From contig NZ_CP058670.1 in the NCBI RefSeq assembly GCF_013414345.1, forward strand, positions 1,736,001 to 1,800,000: a stretch of DNA of 64,000 bases, written 5' to 3'. This stretch comes from Microcella indica. Its GTDB lineage: Bacteria > Actinomycetota > Actinomycetes > Actinomycetales > Microbacteriaceae. Below the pieces are notes generated by a model. The model saw only the letters and a list, made by a program, of their open reading frames with translations. It did no database searches and was not told where the DNA came from. The translations under genes and the position numbers were made by a program. Positions 1 through 7,967 of the stretch are shown here, piece by piece (position 1 is the first letter of the stretch; every line of letters begins with the position of its first letter).

Positions 1-226
1 TGTCGCGGTCAGGGTCCTGAGACTCGAGCACGAGCAGCTGCGCCATGACGTCGTCGGCCGACGCGTCATCGACCTGCACGCCGAGGAAGATGATGCGGTC
101 TTCGAACAGCTTCGCGTACGGGTCCTGCCGCTTGTAGCCGTAGGCGGTGCGCTCCTCGAAGCTGGGGAGGATGTAGCGGCTGCTCGGCATGGCCGGAGCG
201 CCGGCGGAGAAGTGGGGCGTTTCCAT
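1..226 (-). CDS. clpP2: ATP-dependent Clp protease proteolytic subunit ClpP2 (5' part only)
   Basis: N-terminal 75 codons of a second ClpP subunit; the rest lies beyond the left edge. The protein starts METPHFSAG and continues through an RYILPSFEER motif and FEDRIIFLG, which is the usual N-terminal region of actinobacterial ClpP2. It lies 19 bases downstream of clpP1 on the same strand, so the two are co-transcribed. In actinobacteria ClpP1 and ClpP2 form a mixed tetradecamer that works with ClpX or ClpC. The catalytic triad is outside the window and cannot be checked. Confidence 0.93.
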   Translation of the reverse strand, partial: METPHFSAGAPAMPSSRYILPSFEERTAYGYKRQDPYAKLFEDRIIFLGVQVDDASADDVMAQLLVLESQDPDRD

Positions 227-245
227 CGGTATCGTCTTCCGTCCT

Positions 246-836
246 TTACTTGCCGTGCTCGGTGCCGCCGCCGCCGACGACGTCGCTCGCGGAGGCGCGA
301 ATGTGGTCGACGAAGCCGTATTCGAGGGCCTCCTCGGCGCTGAACCAGCGGTCACGGTCGCCGTCCTTGTTGATCTGCTCGACCGTCTTGCCGGTCTGCT
401 CGGCGGTGATCTCGGCGAGACGCTTCTTCATGTCGTTGATGAGCTGCGCCTGCGTCTGGATGTCGCTCGCGGTGCCGCCGAAGCCGCCGTGCGGCTGGTG
501 CAGCAGCACGCGCGCGTTGGGCGTGATGTAGCGCTTGCCCTTCGTGCCGGAGGTCAGCAGCAGCTGTCCCATCGACGCGGCCATGCCGATGCCGACGGTG
601 ACGATGTCGTTGGGCACGAACTGCATCGTGTCGTAGATCGCCATGCCTGCGGTGACGGAGCCGCCGGGCGAGTTGATGTAGAGGTAGATGTCCTTGTCAG
701 GGTCCTCCGCGGCGAGCAAGAGAAGCTTCGCGGCGATCTCGTTGGCGTTCTCGTCGCGCACCTCTGACCCGAGCCAGATGATGCGGTCCTTGAGCAGTCG
801 GTCAAAAACACTGTTGGGCAGTGTCGGTTCGGCCAT
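246..836 (-). CDS. clpP1: ATP-dependent Clp protease proteolytic subunit ClpP1
   Basis: Serine peptidase subunit (family S14) of 196 residues, the normal ClpP length. The triad is visible: Ser88 in GMAASMG, His113 in LLHQP, and Asp162 in the GDRDRW segment before SAEEALEYG. The N-terminus lacks a long propeptide. The ATG is preceded by AGGAG at about eight bases. It sits between tig and clpP2 on the minus strand, the conserved actinobacterial order tig-clpP1-clpP2. A strong inverted repeat separates it from tig, so it may have its own transcription control. The subunit degrades proteins unfolded by Clp ATPases in the cytosol. Confidence 0.97.
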   Translation of the reverse strand: MAEPTLPNSVFDRLLKDRIIWLGSEVRDENANEIAAKLLLLAAEDPDKDIYLYINSPGGSVTAGMAIYDTMQFVPNDIVTVGIGMAASMGQLLLTSGTKGKRYITPNARVLLHQPHGGFGGTASDIQTQAQLINDMKKRLAEITAEQTGKTVEQINKDGDRDRWFSAEEALEYGFVDHIRASASDVVGGGGTEHGK

Positions 837-945
837 GTGGGGAGCTCCTGTTCGTCTCGTGCTTCGAATCTACGCGAGGCGACCCGCCGCATCCGTCATG
901 TTCGCCGTGGGCAGAGAGCGGCGCGCCCGCGCCGGGTCCGGGATG

Positions 946-984
946 CACGAGGGGCCCGGCACCTGCGGCGCCGAGCCCCTCGTG
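946..984 (-). terminator. Strong hairpin between tig and clpP1
   Basis: A perfect 10-bp inverted repeat (CACGAGGGGC at 946-955, GCCCCTCGTG at 975-984) encloses a second 4-bp pairing (957-960 with 970-973). There is no T tract. It lies just after the tig stop codon and about 110 bases before clpP1 on the minus strand. It could end or attenuate tig transcription, or protect the tig mRNA 3' end. Confidence 0.6.
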
Positions 985-1009
985 ACCGCGCTGCGCGCGG
1001 ACATGGTTC

Positions 1010-2338
1010 CTAGTGGTCGTGACCCTCGTGGTCGTCGTCGCTCTCGGCGACGGGCGCGGTCGCGGCCGCCGTGAACGCGGTGAGGTCGACGGGCTGGCCC
1101 TTCGAGTCGACGACCTTGACCTTGCTGAGGGCGACGGAGAGCGCCTTCGAGCGGGCGACCTCGCCGACCATGCCGGGGATCTGCCCGTTCTGGTCGAGGA
1201 TCTTGATGAACTCGCCGGGCTCCATGTTGTACTGCTGGGCGCCCTGGATGAGGTACTGGGTGAGCTCGTCCTGGCTGACCTTGACCTCCTCCTTCTCGGC
1301 GAGGGCGTCGAGGAAGATCTGGTTGCGGAAGGTCGTCGTCGTGGACTCGGTGACCTCGGCGCGGTGCGCGTCGTCCTCGAGGCGGTCCTCGTTCTCGAGG
1401 TGGCGGTGCACCTCGCCCTCGATGAGCGAGTCGGGCACGGGAATCTCGACCTGCTCGAGCATCGCGGCAAGCAGCTTGTCGCGTGCCTCAGCACCCTGGC
1501 CGAACGACTTCTGCTGGGCGAGCTGCGTGCGCAGGTCATCCTTCATCTCGCCGATCGTGTCGAACTGGCTGGCGATCTGCGCGAAGTCGTCGTCAGCCTC
1601 GGGAAGCTCGCGCTCCTTCACCGACTGGATGGTGACCTCGATTTGCGCCATCTTGCCCTCGTGGTCGCCGCCGAGCAGCTTCGACTCGAACGTGGTCGTC
1701 TCACCCGCGGTGAGCGACTCGACGGCCTCGTCGATGCCCTCGATGAGCTCACCAGAGCCGACCTCGTACGAGATCGAGCTGGCGGTGTCGACCGTGTTGC
1801 CCTCGACGCTCGCGACGAGGTCGAGCTGCACGAAGTCGCCGGTCGTTGCCGGGCGATCGACGGTCACGAGCGTGCCGAAGCGGCTGCGCAGGTTCTGCAG
1901 CTCCTCCTCGACCTCCTCGTCGCTGACCTCGGTCGCCTCGACCTCGATCGTGAGCCCCTCGTAGGCCGGCATGTCGAACTCGGGCCGTACGTCGACCTCG
2001 ACCTCGACCTGCAGGTCGCCGGAGAAGTCCTTCTCGCTCGGCCACTCCTTCACGTCGGCGCTCGGGCGGCCGAGGGCGCGCAGGCCCTGCTCGGCGATCG
2101 CGTCGCGGTAGAACTTGTCGAGACCCTCGCTCACAGCGTGGTTGAGCACCTCACCGCGGCCGACGCGCTGGTCGATGATGGGCGGCGGAACCTTGCCCTT
2201 GCGGAAGCCCGGAATCGTCACCGACTCGGCGATGTGCTTGTAGGCGTGCTCGATGCTGGGCTTGAGCTCTTCCGGCGTCACCGTAATGGCGAGCTTGACG
2301 CGCGTCGGGCTGAGCTTCGTGGCCGTGGACTGAACCAA
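1010..2338 (-). CDS. tig: Trigger factor, ribosome-associated chaperone and prolyl isomerase
   Basis: 442 residues, full length. The N-terminal ribosome-binding domain carries the [12 protein letters not shown] signature (about residues 44-55). A central FKBP-type domain starts near GDFVQLDLV, and a helical C-terminal chaperone domain follows. The last residues are acidic and His-rich (DDDHEGHDH), common in actinobacterial homologues. The start codon is TTG: no ATG or GTG fits the conserved N-terminus, and AGGAG lies six bases upstream. It binds nascent chains at the ribosome exit. tRNA-Pro lies directly upstream and clpP1/clpP2 downstream on the same strand. Confidence 0.96.
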   Translation of the reverse strand: MVQSTATKLSPTRVKLAITVTPEELKPSIEHAYKHIAESVTIPGFRKGKVPPPIIDQRVGRGEVLNHAVSEGLDKFYRDAIAEQGLRALGRPSADVKEWPSEKDFSGDLQVEVEVDVRPEFDMPAYEGLTIEVEATEVSDEEVEEELQNLRSRFGTLVTVDRPATTGDFVQLDLVASVEGNTVDTASSISYEVGSGELIEGIDEAVESLTAGETTTFESKLLGGDHEGKMAQIEVTIQSVKERELPEADDDFAQIASQFDTIGEMKDDLRTQLAQQKSFGQGAEARDKLLAAMLEQVEIPVPDSLIEGEVHRHLENEDRLEDDAHRAEVTESTTTTFRNQIFLDALAEKEEVKVSQDELTQYLIQGAQQYNMEPGEFIKILDQNGQIPGMVGEVARSKALSVALSKVKVVDSKGQPVDLTAFTAAATAPVAESDDDHEGHDH

Positions 2339-2384
2339 AAGGATCTCCTGAATGTGTGGACGTCATGTGGGCGTCGTGCGGGCG

Positions 2385-2461
2385 TGGTCGGGGCGACAGG
2401 ATTTGAACCTGCGGCCTCCCGCTCCCAAAGCGGGCGCTCTACCAAGCTGAGCTACGCCCCG
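2385..2461 (-). tRNA. tRNA-Pro (anticodon UGG)
   Basis: Cloverleaf read on the minus strand. The 7-bp acceptor stem CGGGGCG pairs with CGCCCCG. The anticodon loop CTTTGGG gives UGG, the T loop is TTCGAAT, and CCA is encoded at the 3' end (2385-2387). It ends about 46 bases before the tig start. Confidence 0.97.
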
Positions 2462-2627
2462 CGACCGTGACCGTGACCAAGCGCGTCACGACGCAGGTCG
2501 CTACGAAAAATGGCCTCGGCAAGTCTAGCCGAGTCACGGCTGGGCGGCGCCGAGAGCACCCGGAAGGGCAGTGTTCTGCGCAGTGTTCCGACGCGGAACG
2601 GCGCGCGGAGTCTGGCGACGAGGCGGC

Positions 2628-2633
2628 TAAAGT
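2628..2633 (+). promoter_or_regulatory. Candidate -10 element of the acyltransferase gene
   Basis: TAAAGT lies about 76 bases upstream of the GTG start at 2710. No convincing -35 element is seen. The 248-base stretch 2462-2709 holds no gene that I can support. Confidence 0.35.
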
Positions 2634-2709
2634 CGAGAGTCGAGGATGTCTGCGGTGTTCGGCAGTTCTCTCCACGTGGTTCACCCCAAGAGTATTGAAG
2701 GAAGCACCT

Positions 2710-4761
2710 GTGACGTCGACCTCCCTGGATCGGGCGCCTGCGAATGCCCGCCCGACAACGGAGCGCCTCAGACCAGAGATCCAGGGTTTGCGGGCCGTCG
2801 CGGTGGCACTGGTCTTCGCCTACCACCTGTGGCCGGAGCGCCTGCCCGGTGGATTCATCGGCGTTGATATGTTTTTCGTCATTTCGGGGTATCTGATCAT
2901 CGGGCACCTCGTCAGAGAGATTCGTGACACTGGGCGAATTCGACTCGCGCGCTTCTGGGAACGCCGCGCCCGCCGCATACTTCCCCTCGCGCTCGTCGTC
3001 CTCAGCGTCGTGGCGGCGGCAACGTGGTTCCTCAGCGAGGGCGAAGACAAGGTGCAGTACCTCGAAGAGATCATTGCGTCGGTCTTCTTTGTGGAGAACT
3101 GGCTACTGGCGTCCAATGCAGTGGACTACCTCCGTGCGGATTATGAACCCTCGCCGGTACAGCACTTCTGGTCACTCGCCGTCGAAGAGCAGTTCTACAT
3201 CTTTCTGCCGATCGTCATTGCCCTGACCGCGCTCGTGATGAGGCGGCGAGGACGGATCGGATATGGTCCGATCCGGGTTGTGCTCGTGGTTCTGTTCGTT
3301 GTGAGCTTCATCGCGAGCGTCATGATCTCCTCCTCTGCTGGGTCGGTCGCGTACTTCGCCACTCCCATTCGCCTGTGGGAGTTTCTCGCCGGTGGTCTCC
3401 TGTCGATGGCTGTCATCTCGATCGGTCCTGCGCTCCGGGGTCTGCTCGCCATATCGGGGACCGCGCTCGTCGTCTTCTCCGCCTTCGGCATCACCGGAGA
3501 ATCCAGCTTTCCCGGCTGGATTGCAGCTCTTCCCGTCGTCGGGACACTGTTGATCATCGCCTCAGGTTCGTCAACATGGTTCGCCCGATTGTCCTCACTG
3601 CGGCCTGTGCTGTGGGTGGGGGGTATCTCCTACGGCGTGTACCTGTGGCACTGGCCACTCATCCACTTCACGCCTGGCCAGTTGGACCAGATCGGGCTTG
3701 CGCCGAAGATCGTCATCGTCGTTCTCGCTCTCGCTCTCGCGTCGGCAACGAAGATTTGGGTGGAAGACCCCGTTCGCTTCTCGCGCAGACTTCAGCCCGC
3801 ACTTCGCCCGTCGATCAAGGTCGCTTCTGCCGCCCTGCTCTCCATGTCACTCGTCGCCGGAGCCGCCTTCGCTGGCGTGCTCTCCGTGCAACGAGAGCAA
3901 GCCGAGCTTCTCGACTACTTGGCGTCTGTGGAGTCCAATGACTTTCCGTGTTTCGGCGCTCAAGCCGCTGACCCGGGCTATGACTGCAGTGCCGAACTCG
4001 ACTACCCCATTTTGCCCCCGCTCTCCACCATTCGAAGCGACGATGCGAATCGCGCGGAATGCTGGAGCGGCGACTCGCCCGCATCGCTCAACGTCTGCTC
4101 ACTAGGCCCGATGGAAGGATATGAACGCCGCGCTATCGCGCTGGGAGACTCCTTCAACGCTGCGCTGATCTCCGCATACGAACTGGCTGCGGAGGAGAAC
4201 AATTGGCGCATCGACGTCGCGTCTCGACGCAGTTGCGCCTGGAGCAATGCCGGCACCACGGCGGCACGCAGTGAGGACTGCCTTGCCTGGAACCAGCTGG
4301 TGACCAACTATCTCGACACTGGCCCCCAGTACGACCTGATTCTGACGACCGCCGCTGGGCGCGAACCCTCCGACGCGCTGGTCACCGGCTATCGGGAGGC
4401 GTGGGCCTCAGCAACGTCGGCCACGGGTGCTCACATCGTCGTCATCGCGACACCTCCCAAGAGCCGCCCCGATCACGTGGAGTGCCTGAAGGACAACCGC
4501 GATGACATGAATGCCTCGTGCTCCATCACCAGAGCCGATGCCTTCAAGGGGATCGACGGGATCTCCGTCGCTGCGCAATCTGCCGAGAACGTTTCTCTCG
4601 TCGACCTGAGTCGGGTCATCTGCCCTGGCGACCCGTGCCTCCCCGTCGTGGGCAATGCCATCATTTTCCGCAATGGCGGTCACATCACCCGAACATTCGC
4701 GACGACACTCGGGCCGTATCTCGCCGCCGAACTCACAGTCGTCGACACCGGTCTCCGGTGA
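2710..4761 (+). CDS. Membrane acyltransferase 3 with C-terminal SGNH domain (OafA-like)
   Basis: 683 residues. The N-terminal half is an acyltransferase-3 domain with the motif RPEIQGLRAVAV...YH (about residues 22-40) and roughly ten membrane segments. The C-terminal 200 residues form a periplasm-side SGNH domain with GDS at 479-481. In homologues such proteins add acetyl groups to surface glycans or peptidoglycan. The GTG start is chosen because GAAGGAAG lies six bases upstream and it directly precedes the conserved region. At the C-terminal block a DxxH motif is expected, but NGGH (655-658) is present. T- and A-ending codons are more frequent than in neighbouring genes, which suggests transfer. 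It stands alone between two tRNA genes. Confidence 0.9.
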   Translation: MTSTSLDRAPANARPTTERLRPEIQGLRAVAVALVFAYHLWPERLPGGFIGVDMFFVISGYLIIGHLVREIRDTGRIRLARFWERRARRILPLALVVLSVVAAATWFLSEGEDKVQYLEEIIASVFFVENWLLASNAVDYLRADYEPSPVQHFWSLAVEEQFYIFLPIVIALTALVMRRRGRIGYGPIRVVLVVLFVVSFIASVMISSSAGSVAYFATPIRLWEFLAGGLLSMAVISIGPALRGLLAISGTALVVFSAFGITGESSFPGWIAALPVVGTLLIIASGSSTWFARLSSLRPVLWVGGISYGVYLWHWPLIHFTPGQLDQIGLAPKIVIVVLALALASATKIWVEDPVRFSRRLQPALRPSIKVASAALLSMSLVAGAAFAGVLSVQREQAELLDYLASVESNDFPCFGAQAADPGYDCSAELDYPILPPLSTIRSDDANRAECWSGDSPASLNVCSLGPMEGYERRAIALGDSFNAALISAYELAAEENNWRIDVASRRSCAWSNAGTTAARSEDCLAWNQLVTNYLDTGPQYDLILTTAAGREPSDALVTGYREAWASATSATGAHIVVIATPPKSRPDHVECLKDNRDDMNASCSITRADAFKGIDGISVAAQSAENVSLVDLSRVICPGDPCLPVVGNAIIFRNGGHITRTFATTLGPYLAAELTVVDTGLR

Positions 4762-4826
4762 CCTCCGCCGTGGGTACGCTTGTGATGGTTCTGCGCTAGG
4801 CTTCTGGCGGATTCCTGCCGCAACGC

Positions 4827-4900
4827 GGGGATGTAGCTCAATGGTAGAGCCTCAGTCTTCCAAACTGATGGTGCGAGTTCGATTCTCGTCATCCCCTCCA
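4827..4900 (+). tRNA. tRNA-Gly (anticodon UCC)
   Basis: Acceptor stem GGGGATG pairs with CATCCCC. The anticodon stem TCAGT/ACTGA carries loop CTTCCAA, giving UCC. The T loop is TTCGATT and CCA is encoded at 4898-4900. It lies between the acyltransferase gene and a convergent lipoprotein gene; no clear terminator was seen after it. Confidence 0.96.
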
Positions 4901-4922
4901 TTACCAGCCCTGGAGACTCGTC

Positions 4923-5615
4923 TCAACCGCGGGTCCACACCGCCGTCAGCACCTGGCTGTCGGACTCCTCGGTCGTCGTCGTCGCGAGGGTGTCGACCTG
5001 GCAGTCGACCTCGAGGCTGCCGCTCCAGGCATCCGTCGCGATCTCGCGCGCCTCGACCTGCACCGCCTGGCCGTCGATCTCCGCGCTGACGGTCGTCGTG
5101 AAGTCCTCGCGGGAGGGATCCATCGCGAAGAGCGTGCCGCCCGACGCGGTCCACGTGCCGCCCTCGACGCCGTCGAACACGACCTGCACGTCGGCGTCTG
5201 CACCATTGCCGACCACGCGGGCATCCATGGTGTGCTCGTCAGCGCGCATCTCGTAGGCGCCGCCGGCGGACCAGTCGAGCACCATCTCGCCCGAGAACGT
5301 CGCCGTGCCGCCTGCGAACTCCGGCAGCGACATGACCTCGGCGCCCCACGCGTCGTTGTCGAGCGTCCACGTGCCCACGAGGCAGCCTTCGGCGCGCGCC
5401 TGGGGGTCAGACTCGTCGAGCCAGTCGGGGCCAGACTCCGAGTCATCGGTATCGCCGTTTGCATCGCCGGGCGGCACGAGCGGCTCGCCGTCGGTGCCGT
5501 CGCCGCCGACCCCCGGGCCGACGGGGAAGCACCCGGCGAGGGAGGCGATCAGCACCCCGCTCAGGAGAGCTGCTGCCGTGGTCGCGCGGCCTCGCCGAAT
5601 GCGTCGCGTCGTCAT
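4923..5615 (-). CDS. Secreted lipoprotein of unknown function
   Basis: 230 residues. An Arg-rich N-terminus and hydrophobic stretch end in the lipobox LAGC, with the lipidated Cys at residue 29. A Gly/Asp/Pro-rich linker follows (about 30-65). The remainder is a globular acidic domain that includes GCLVGTWTLDN, a phrase often seen in lipocalin-like lipoproteins of this group. A beta-rich fold is therefore plausible but not shown. No catalytic motif is evident. It lies 117 bases downstream of the sigma-linked gene on the same strand and may be part of that unit. Confidence 0.82.
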   Translation of the reverse strand: MTTRRIRRGRATTAAALLSGVLIASLAGCFPVGPGVGGDGTDGEPLVPPGDANGDTDDSESGPDWLDESDPQARAEGCLVGTWTLDNDAWGAEVMSLPEFAGGTATFSGEMVLDWSAGGAYEMRADEHTMDARVVGNGADADVQVVFDGVEGGTWTASGGTLFAMDPSREDFTTTVSAEIDGQAVQVEAREIATDAWSGSLEVDCQVDTLATTTTEESDSQVLTAVWTRG

Positions 5616-5732
5616 CGAACGTCACCTCAGTCATCGTCATCGCGCACCTGAACCCGACACGCTAGCAAGGCCGCACACGGGATGCACGGCCCTGCTGCGA
5701 CGGAGCGCCACGAGTCACCGCGGCGAAGGCGA

Positions 5733-7241
5733 CTAATCCTCGGCGGGCGCGGGCTCGACGACGCCGGGCTCGATCGTGCCCGGGTCGATCGGCTCGGGCA
5801 GGGCGATGACGCCCTCCACGAGGGATACGACCGCGTTCCACCAGCCCTCCGGCTGCTGCATCGCGTAGCCCGGTACGAGCCAGGCGTTGCCCTCGGCATC
5901 CCACAGCAGCAGCAGTGTCGCCTCCGCGTTCTCGACCGTCACGGTGACCGTCTCAGGCTCAGGCAGCGGCTCCGGCAGGGGCTCCGGCTCTGTCGGGATC
6001 GGATCCGTCGGGGTCGGCTCGCCCTCGCCGGGGTCGCTCGGCTCGGGCGCGGGCTCCTCGTCGGGAGCACCTGCGCCGCCGCCCGCACCGCCGTCCGGCT
6101 CCACCGGGATCGGCTCGCCCTCGCCCGGCTCGGTCGGCTCGGCCGGCACCGGCTCGCCCGCCCCGGGCTCGCCGAGCTCGGAGCCGTCGGGTGACGAGAC
6201 GGGAGCATCCGGATCACCGGCGATCGCGTCGCGCGCCAGGCCCGATTCGGCCGCCAGGATGCTGTAGCCGCCCTGGTAGTCGGGGCCTGCGGCCCCGAAC
6301 CAGCGCCAGTCGCTCAAGCGGTCGACCGCCGCGACCGCAGACACCGTGTCGAAGGTGCCGCGCTCGACGACCTCGATCGCGTGACCGTACGCCCACACGA
6401 GCTCACCGGTCTGCGCCGACCACGCGATGCCCCAGTCGAGGGCCGTCGCGACGCCGTCGACCGTCAGGTAGGCGCTCGCCATCGTCTGGTAGGGGTCGAC
6501 GGTGACGGTGATGTCTCCGGGCGCGACCTCGAGACCCGTCGCCGCGAACGCCTCCTGCGCGAGCGACCGTGCTTCCGCCTCGCCGGGCGCGAGCGAATCC
6601 TCGAGCTGCGGCTCGACGAACTCGGTCTCGTCGTCGCGAGTCGCCTGCGGGTAGCCGCCCGGGTTGCTGAACCACCAGTTGGCCGTGCCCACCCACGAGA
6701 TCGTCACCGACGGCGCCGAGCCGTCCTCCGGCCCGACCACGTAGCTCGGGTACTGCTCGTCGAAGTACTCGGTGCGCTCCGCGACGCCCTCGACGCCGTA
6801 GCGCGCCGAAACTTCGCCGAGCACGCTCTCGGGGCTGCCCGTGCGCTGCAGGGCGTACACCGAACCGCGCCCACCGCTCGTGGAGAGCCCCTCGCCCGGC
6901 AGGTACGCGTAGTCGATCCACTGCGCGATGCGCAGATCGGCGTCGGCCGACTCCGACGCGGCCGAGAGCGCACTCGCGGTGCCCGTTCCTGCAGCGGTGA
7001 AGAGTGGCTGCGGCGCGAACGGATTCGCGACGACGAGGGCGCCGACCGCGACGGCGGCGACCGCCGAGACGGAGAGGCTCGCGGCGCGCGTCACGCGCCC
7101 GTGGTTGACGAGGCGCGGCGCGCGCCGGTCAGCTGCGCCGTGCACCACGTCAGGGGACAGGTCAGGCGACACGTCGGCCTGGCTCTCGCTCGCGAAGGAG
7201 CGGCGCAGACGCTGCGACAGGTTGTCAGAAGAATCGTTCAT
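5733..7241 (-). CDS. Single-pass membrane protein next to an ECF sigma factor (anti-sigma-like candidate)
   Basis: 502 residues. About 50 cytoplasmic residues precede one membrane segment (about 52-75). A large extracellular region follows, with a Pro/Gly/Glu-rich linker around residues 340-430 and a short C-terminal domain. It starts 64 bases after an ECF sigma gene on the same strand. That layout and topology fit a membrane partner or anti-sigma factor. The cytoplasmic part shows no zinc-binding anti-sigma HxxxCxxC motif, so the role is inferred only from position. I recognise no named family. Confidence 0.78.
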   Translation of the reverse strand: MNDSSDNLSQRLRRSFASESQADVSPDLSPDVVHGAADRRAPRLVNHGRVTRAASLSVSAVAAVAVGALVVANPFAPQPLFTAAGTGTASALSAASESADADLRIAQWIDYAYLPGEGLSTSGGRGSVYALQRTGSPESVLGEVSARYGVEGVAERTEYFDEQYPSYVVGPEDGSAPSVTISWVGTANWWFSNPGGYPQATRDDETEFVEPQLEDSLAPGEAEARSLAQEAFAATGLEVAPGDITVTVDPYQTMASAYLTVDGVATALDWGIAWSAQTGELVWAYGHAIEVVERGTFDTVSAVAAVDRLSDWRWFGAAGPDYQGGYSILAAESGLARDAIAGDPDAPVSSPDGSELGEPGAGEPVPAEPTEPGEGEPIPVEPDGGAGGGAGAPDEEPAPEPSDPGEGEPTPTDPIPTEPEPLPEPLPEPETVTVTVENAEATLLLLWDAEGNAWLVPGYAMQQPEGWWNAVVSLVEGVIALPEPIDPGTIEPGVVEPAPAED

Positions 7242-7305
7242 ACCCGGTTTATGTCGCGAGGCCCGCCGATCTTTCGCGACTCGGCCGATTCGGGCAGAGG
7301 CCGAG

Positions 7306-7806
7306 TCAGGCGACGTCAGAATCGCGGGATGCGCCCAGCGCCGCCGCGAGCGACGTCTTCGCGCGGTGCAGTCGCACGCTCACCGCGTTCGGCGTCACGC
7401 CGAGCGCGACCGCCGCCTCCGCGACCGCGAGGTCGTCGAGCACGACGAGGGCGAGCACCTCGCGCTCGGTCGCGCTCAGCGAGGCCCACGCCGCGGCGAG
7501 CGCCGGATCCCCGTCCCACGCCGCATCGGCGGCCGGCGCCGAGTCGGGCACGGCGAACCAGCCGAGCACCGAGGCTCGTGCGGCGAGCCTGCGGCGGTGG
7601 TTCGCGACCAGGTAGCCAGCGATGCGGTACAGCCACGGCAGCTCCTCCCCCGGTGCGACCGCATCGCGCTTGCGCCACGCCACCGCGAAGACGTCGGCAG
7701 CGAGATCGTCGACGTCGTCGAGCGCGACACGACGCCGCAGGTAGGCGCTCACGGCGGGCAGGTGCTGCTCGTAGAGCGCGGCGAACTGCGCGCGGCTGAC
7801 CGTCAT
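7306..7806 (-). CDS. RNA polymerase sigma factor, ECF subfamily (sigma-70 family)
   Basis: 166 residues, the usual size of a two-domain ECF sigma factor. A region 2 segment (ALDDVDDLAADVFAVAWRK, about residues 28-46) is followed by region 4 with SATEREVLALVVLDD and the helix-turn-helix LGVTPNAVSVRLHRAK (about 138-155). The ATG at 7806 is preceded by CAGAAT at six bases, a leaderless-type promoter. The gene is divergent from a large membrane protein gene and is followed by a probable membrane partner. Stress response control is the common role; the signal is unknown. Confidence 0.9.
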   Translation of the reverse strand: MTVSRAQFAALYEQHLPAVSAYLRRRVALDDVDDLAADVFAVAWRKRDAVAPGEELPWLYRIAGYLVANHRRRLAARASVLGWFAVPDSAPAADAAWDGDPALAAAWASLSATEREVLALVVLDDLAVAEAAVALGVTPNAVSVRLHRAKTSLAAALGASRDSDVA

Positions 7807-7812
7807 GCCGCC

Positions 7813-7818
7813 ATTCTG
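7813..7818 (-). promoter_or_regulatory. Weak leaderless-type -10 for the ECF sigma gene
   Basis: CAGAAT on the minus strand ends six bases before the ATG at 7806. The first base departs from the TANNNT pattern seen at other starts in the window. Confidence 0.35.
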
Positions 7819-7955
7819 ACGACCCCGCGCCGCCGCGCGCGACCCAACGTTTCTCGCGTGTCGATCGTCTGCGGCGCACCCGGAGGCATGGGCTGACGCC
7901 TCGACGCGTGCGGCACTCTGTGGAGGGGGTCTGCTGATGCGGGACGTGCGGCCAG

Positions 7956-7961
7956 TACGGT
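7956..7961 (+). promoter_or_regulatory. Leaderless-type -10 for the 1185-residue membrane protein
   Basis: TACGGT ends six bases before the ATG at 7968, so transcription would begin at or next to the start codon. No Shine-Dalgarno sequence is present. Confidence 0.5.
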
Positions 7962-7967
7962 GAGCGT

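Noticed and set aside
2462-2486. Short repeat GACCGT-GACCGT next to tRNA-Pro as an attachment site
   Set aside because: Only two 6-base units, and no matching copy of the tRNA end was found elsewhere in the window.
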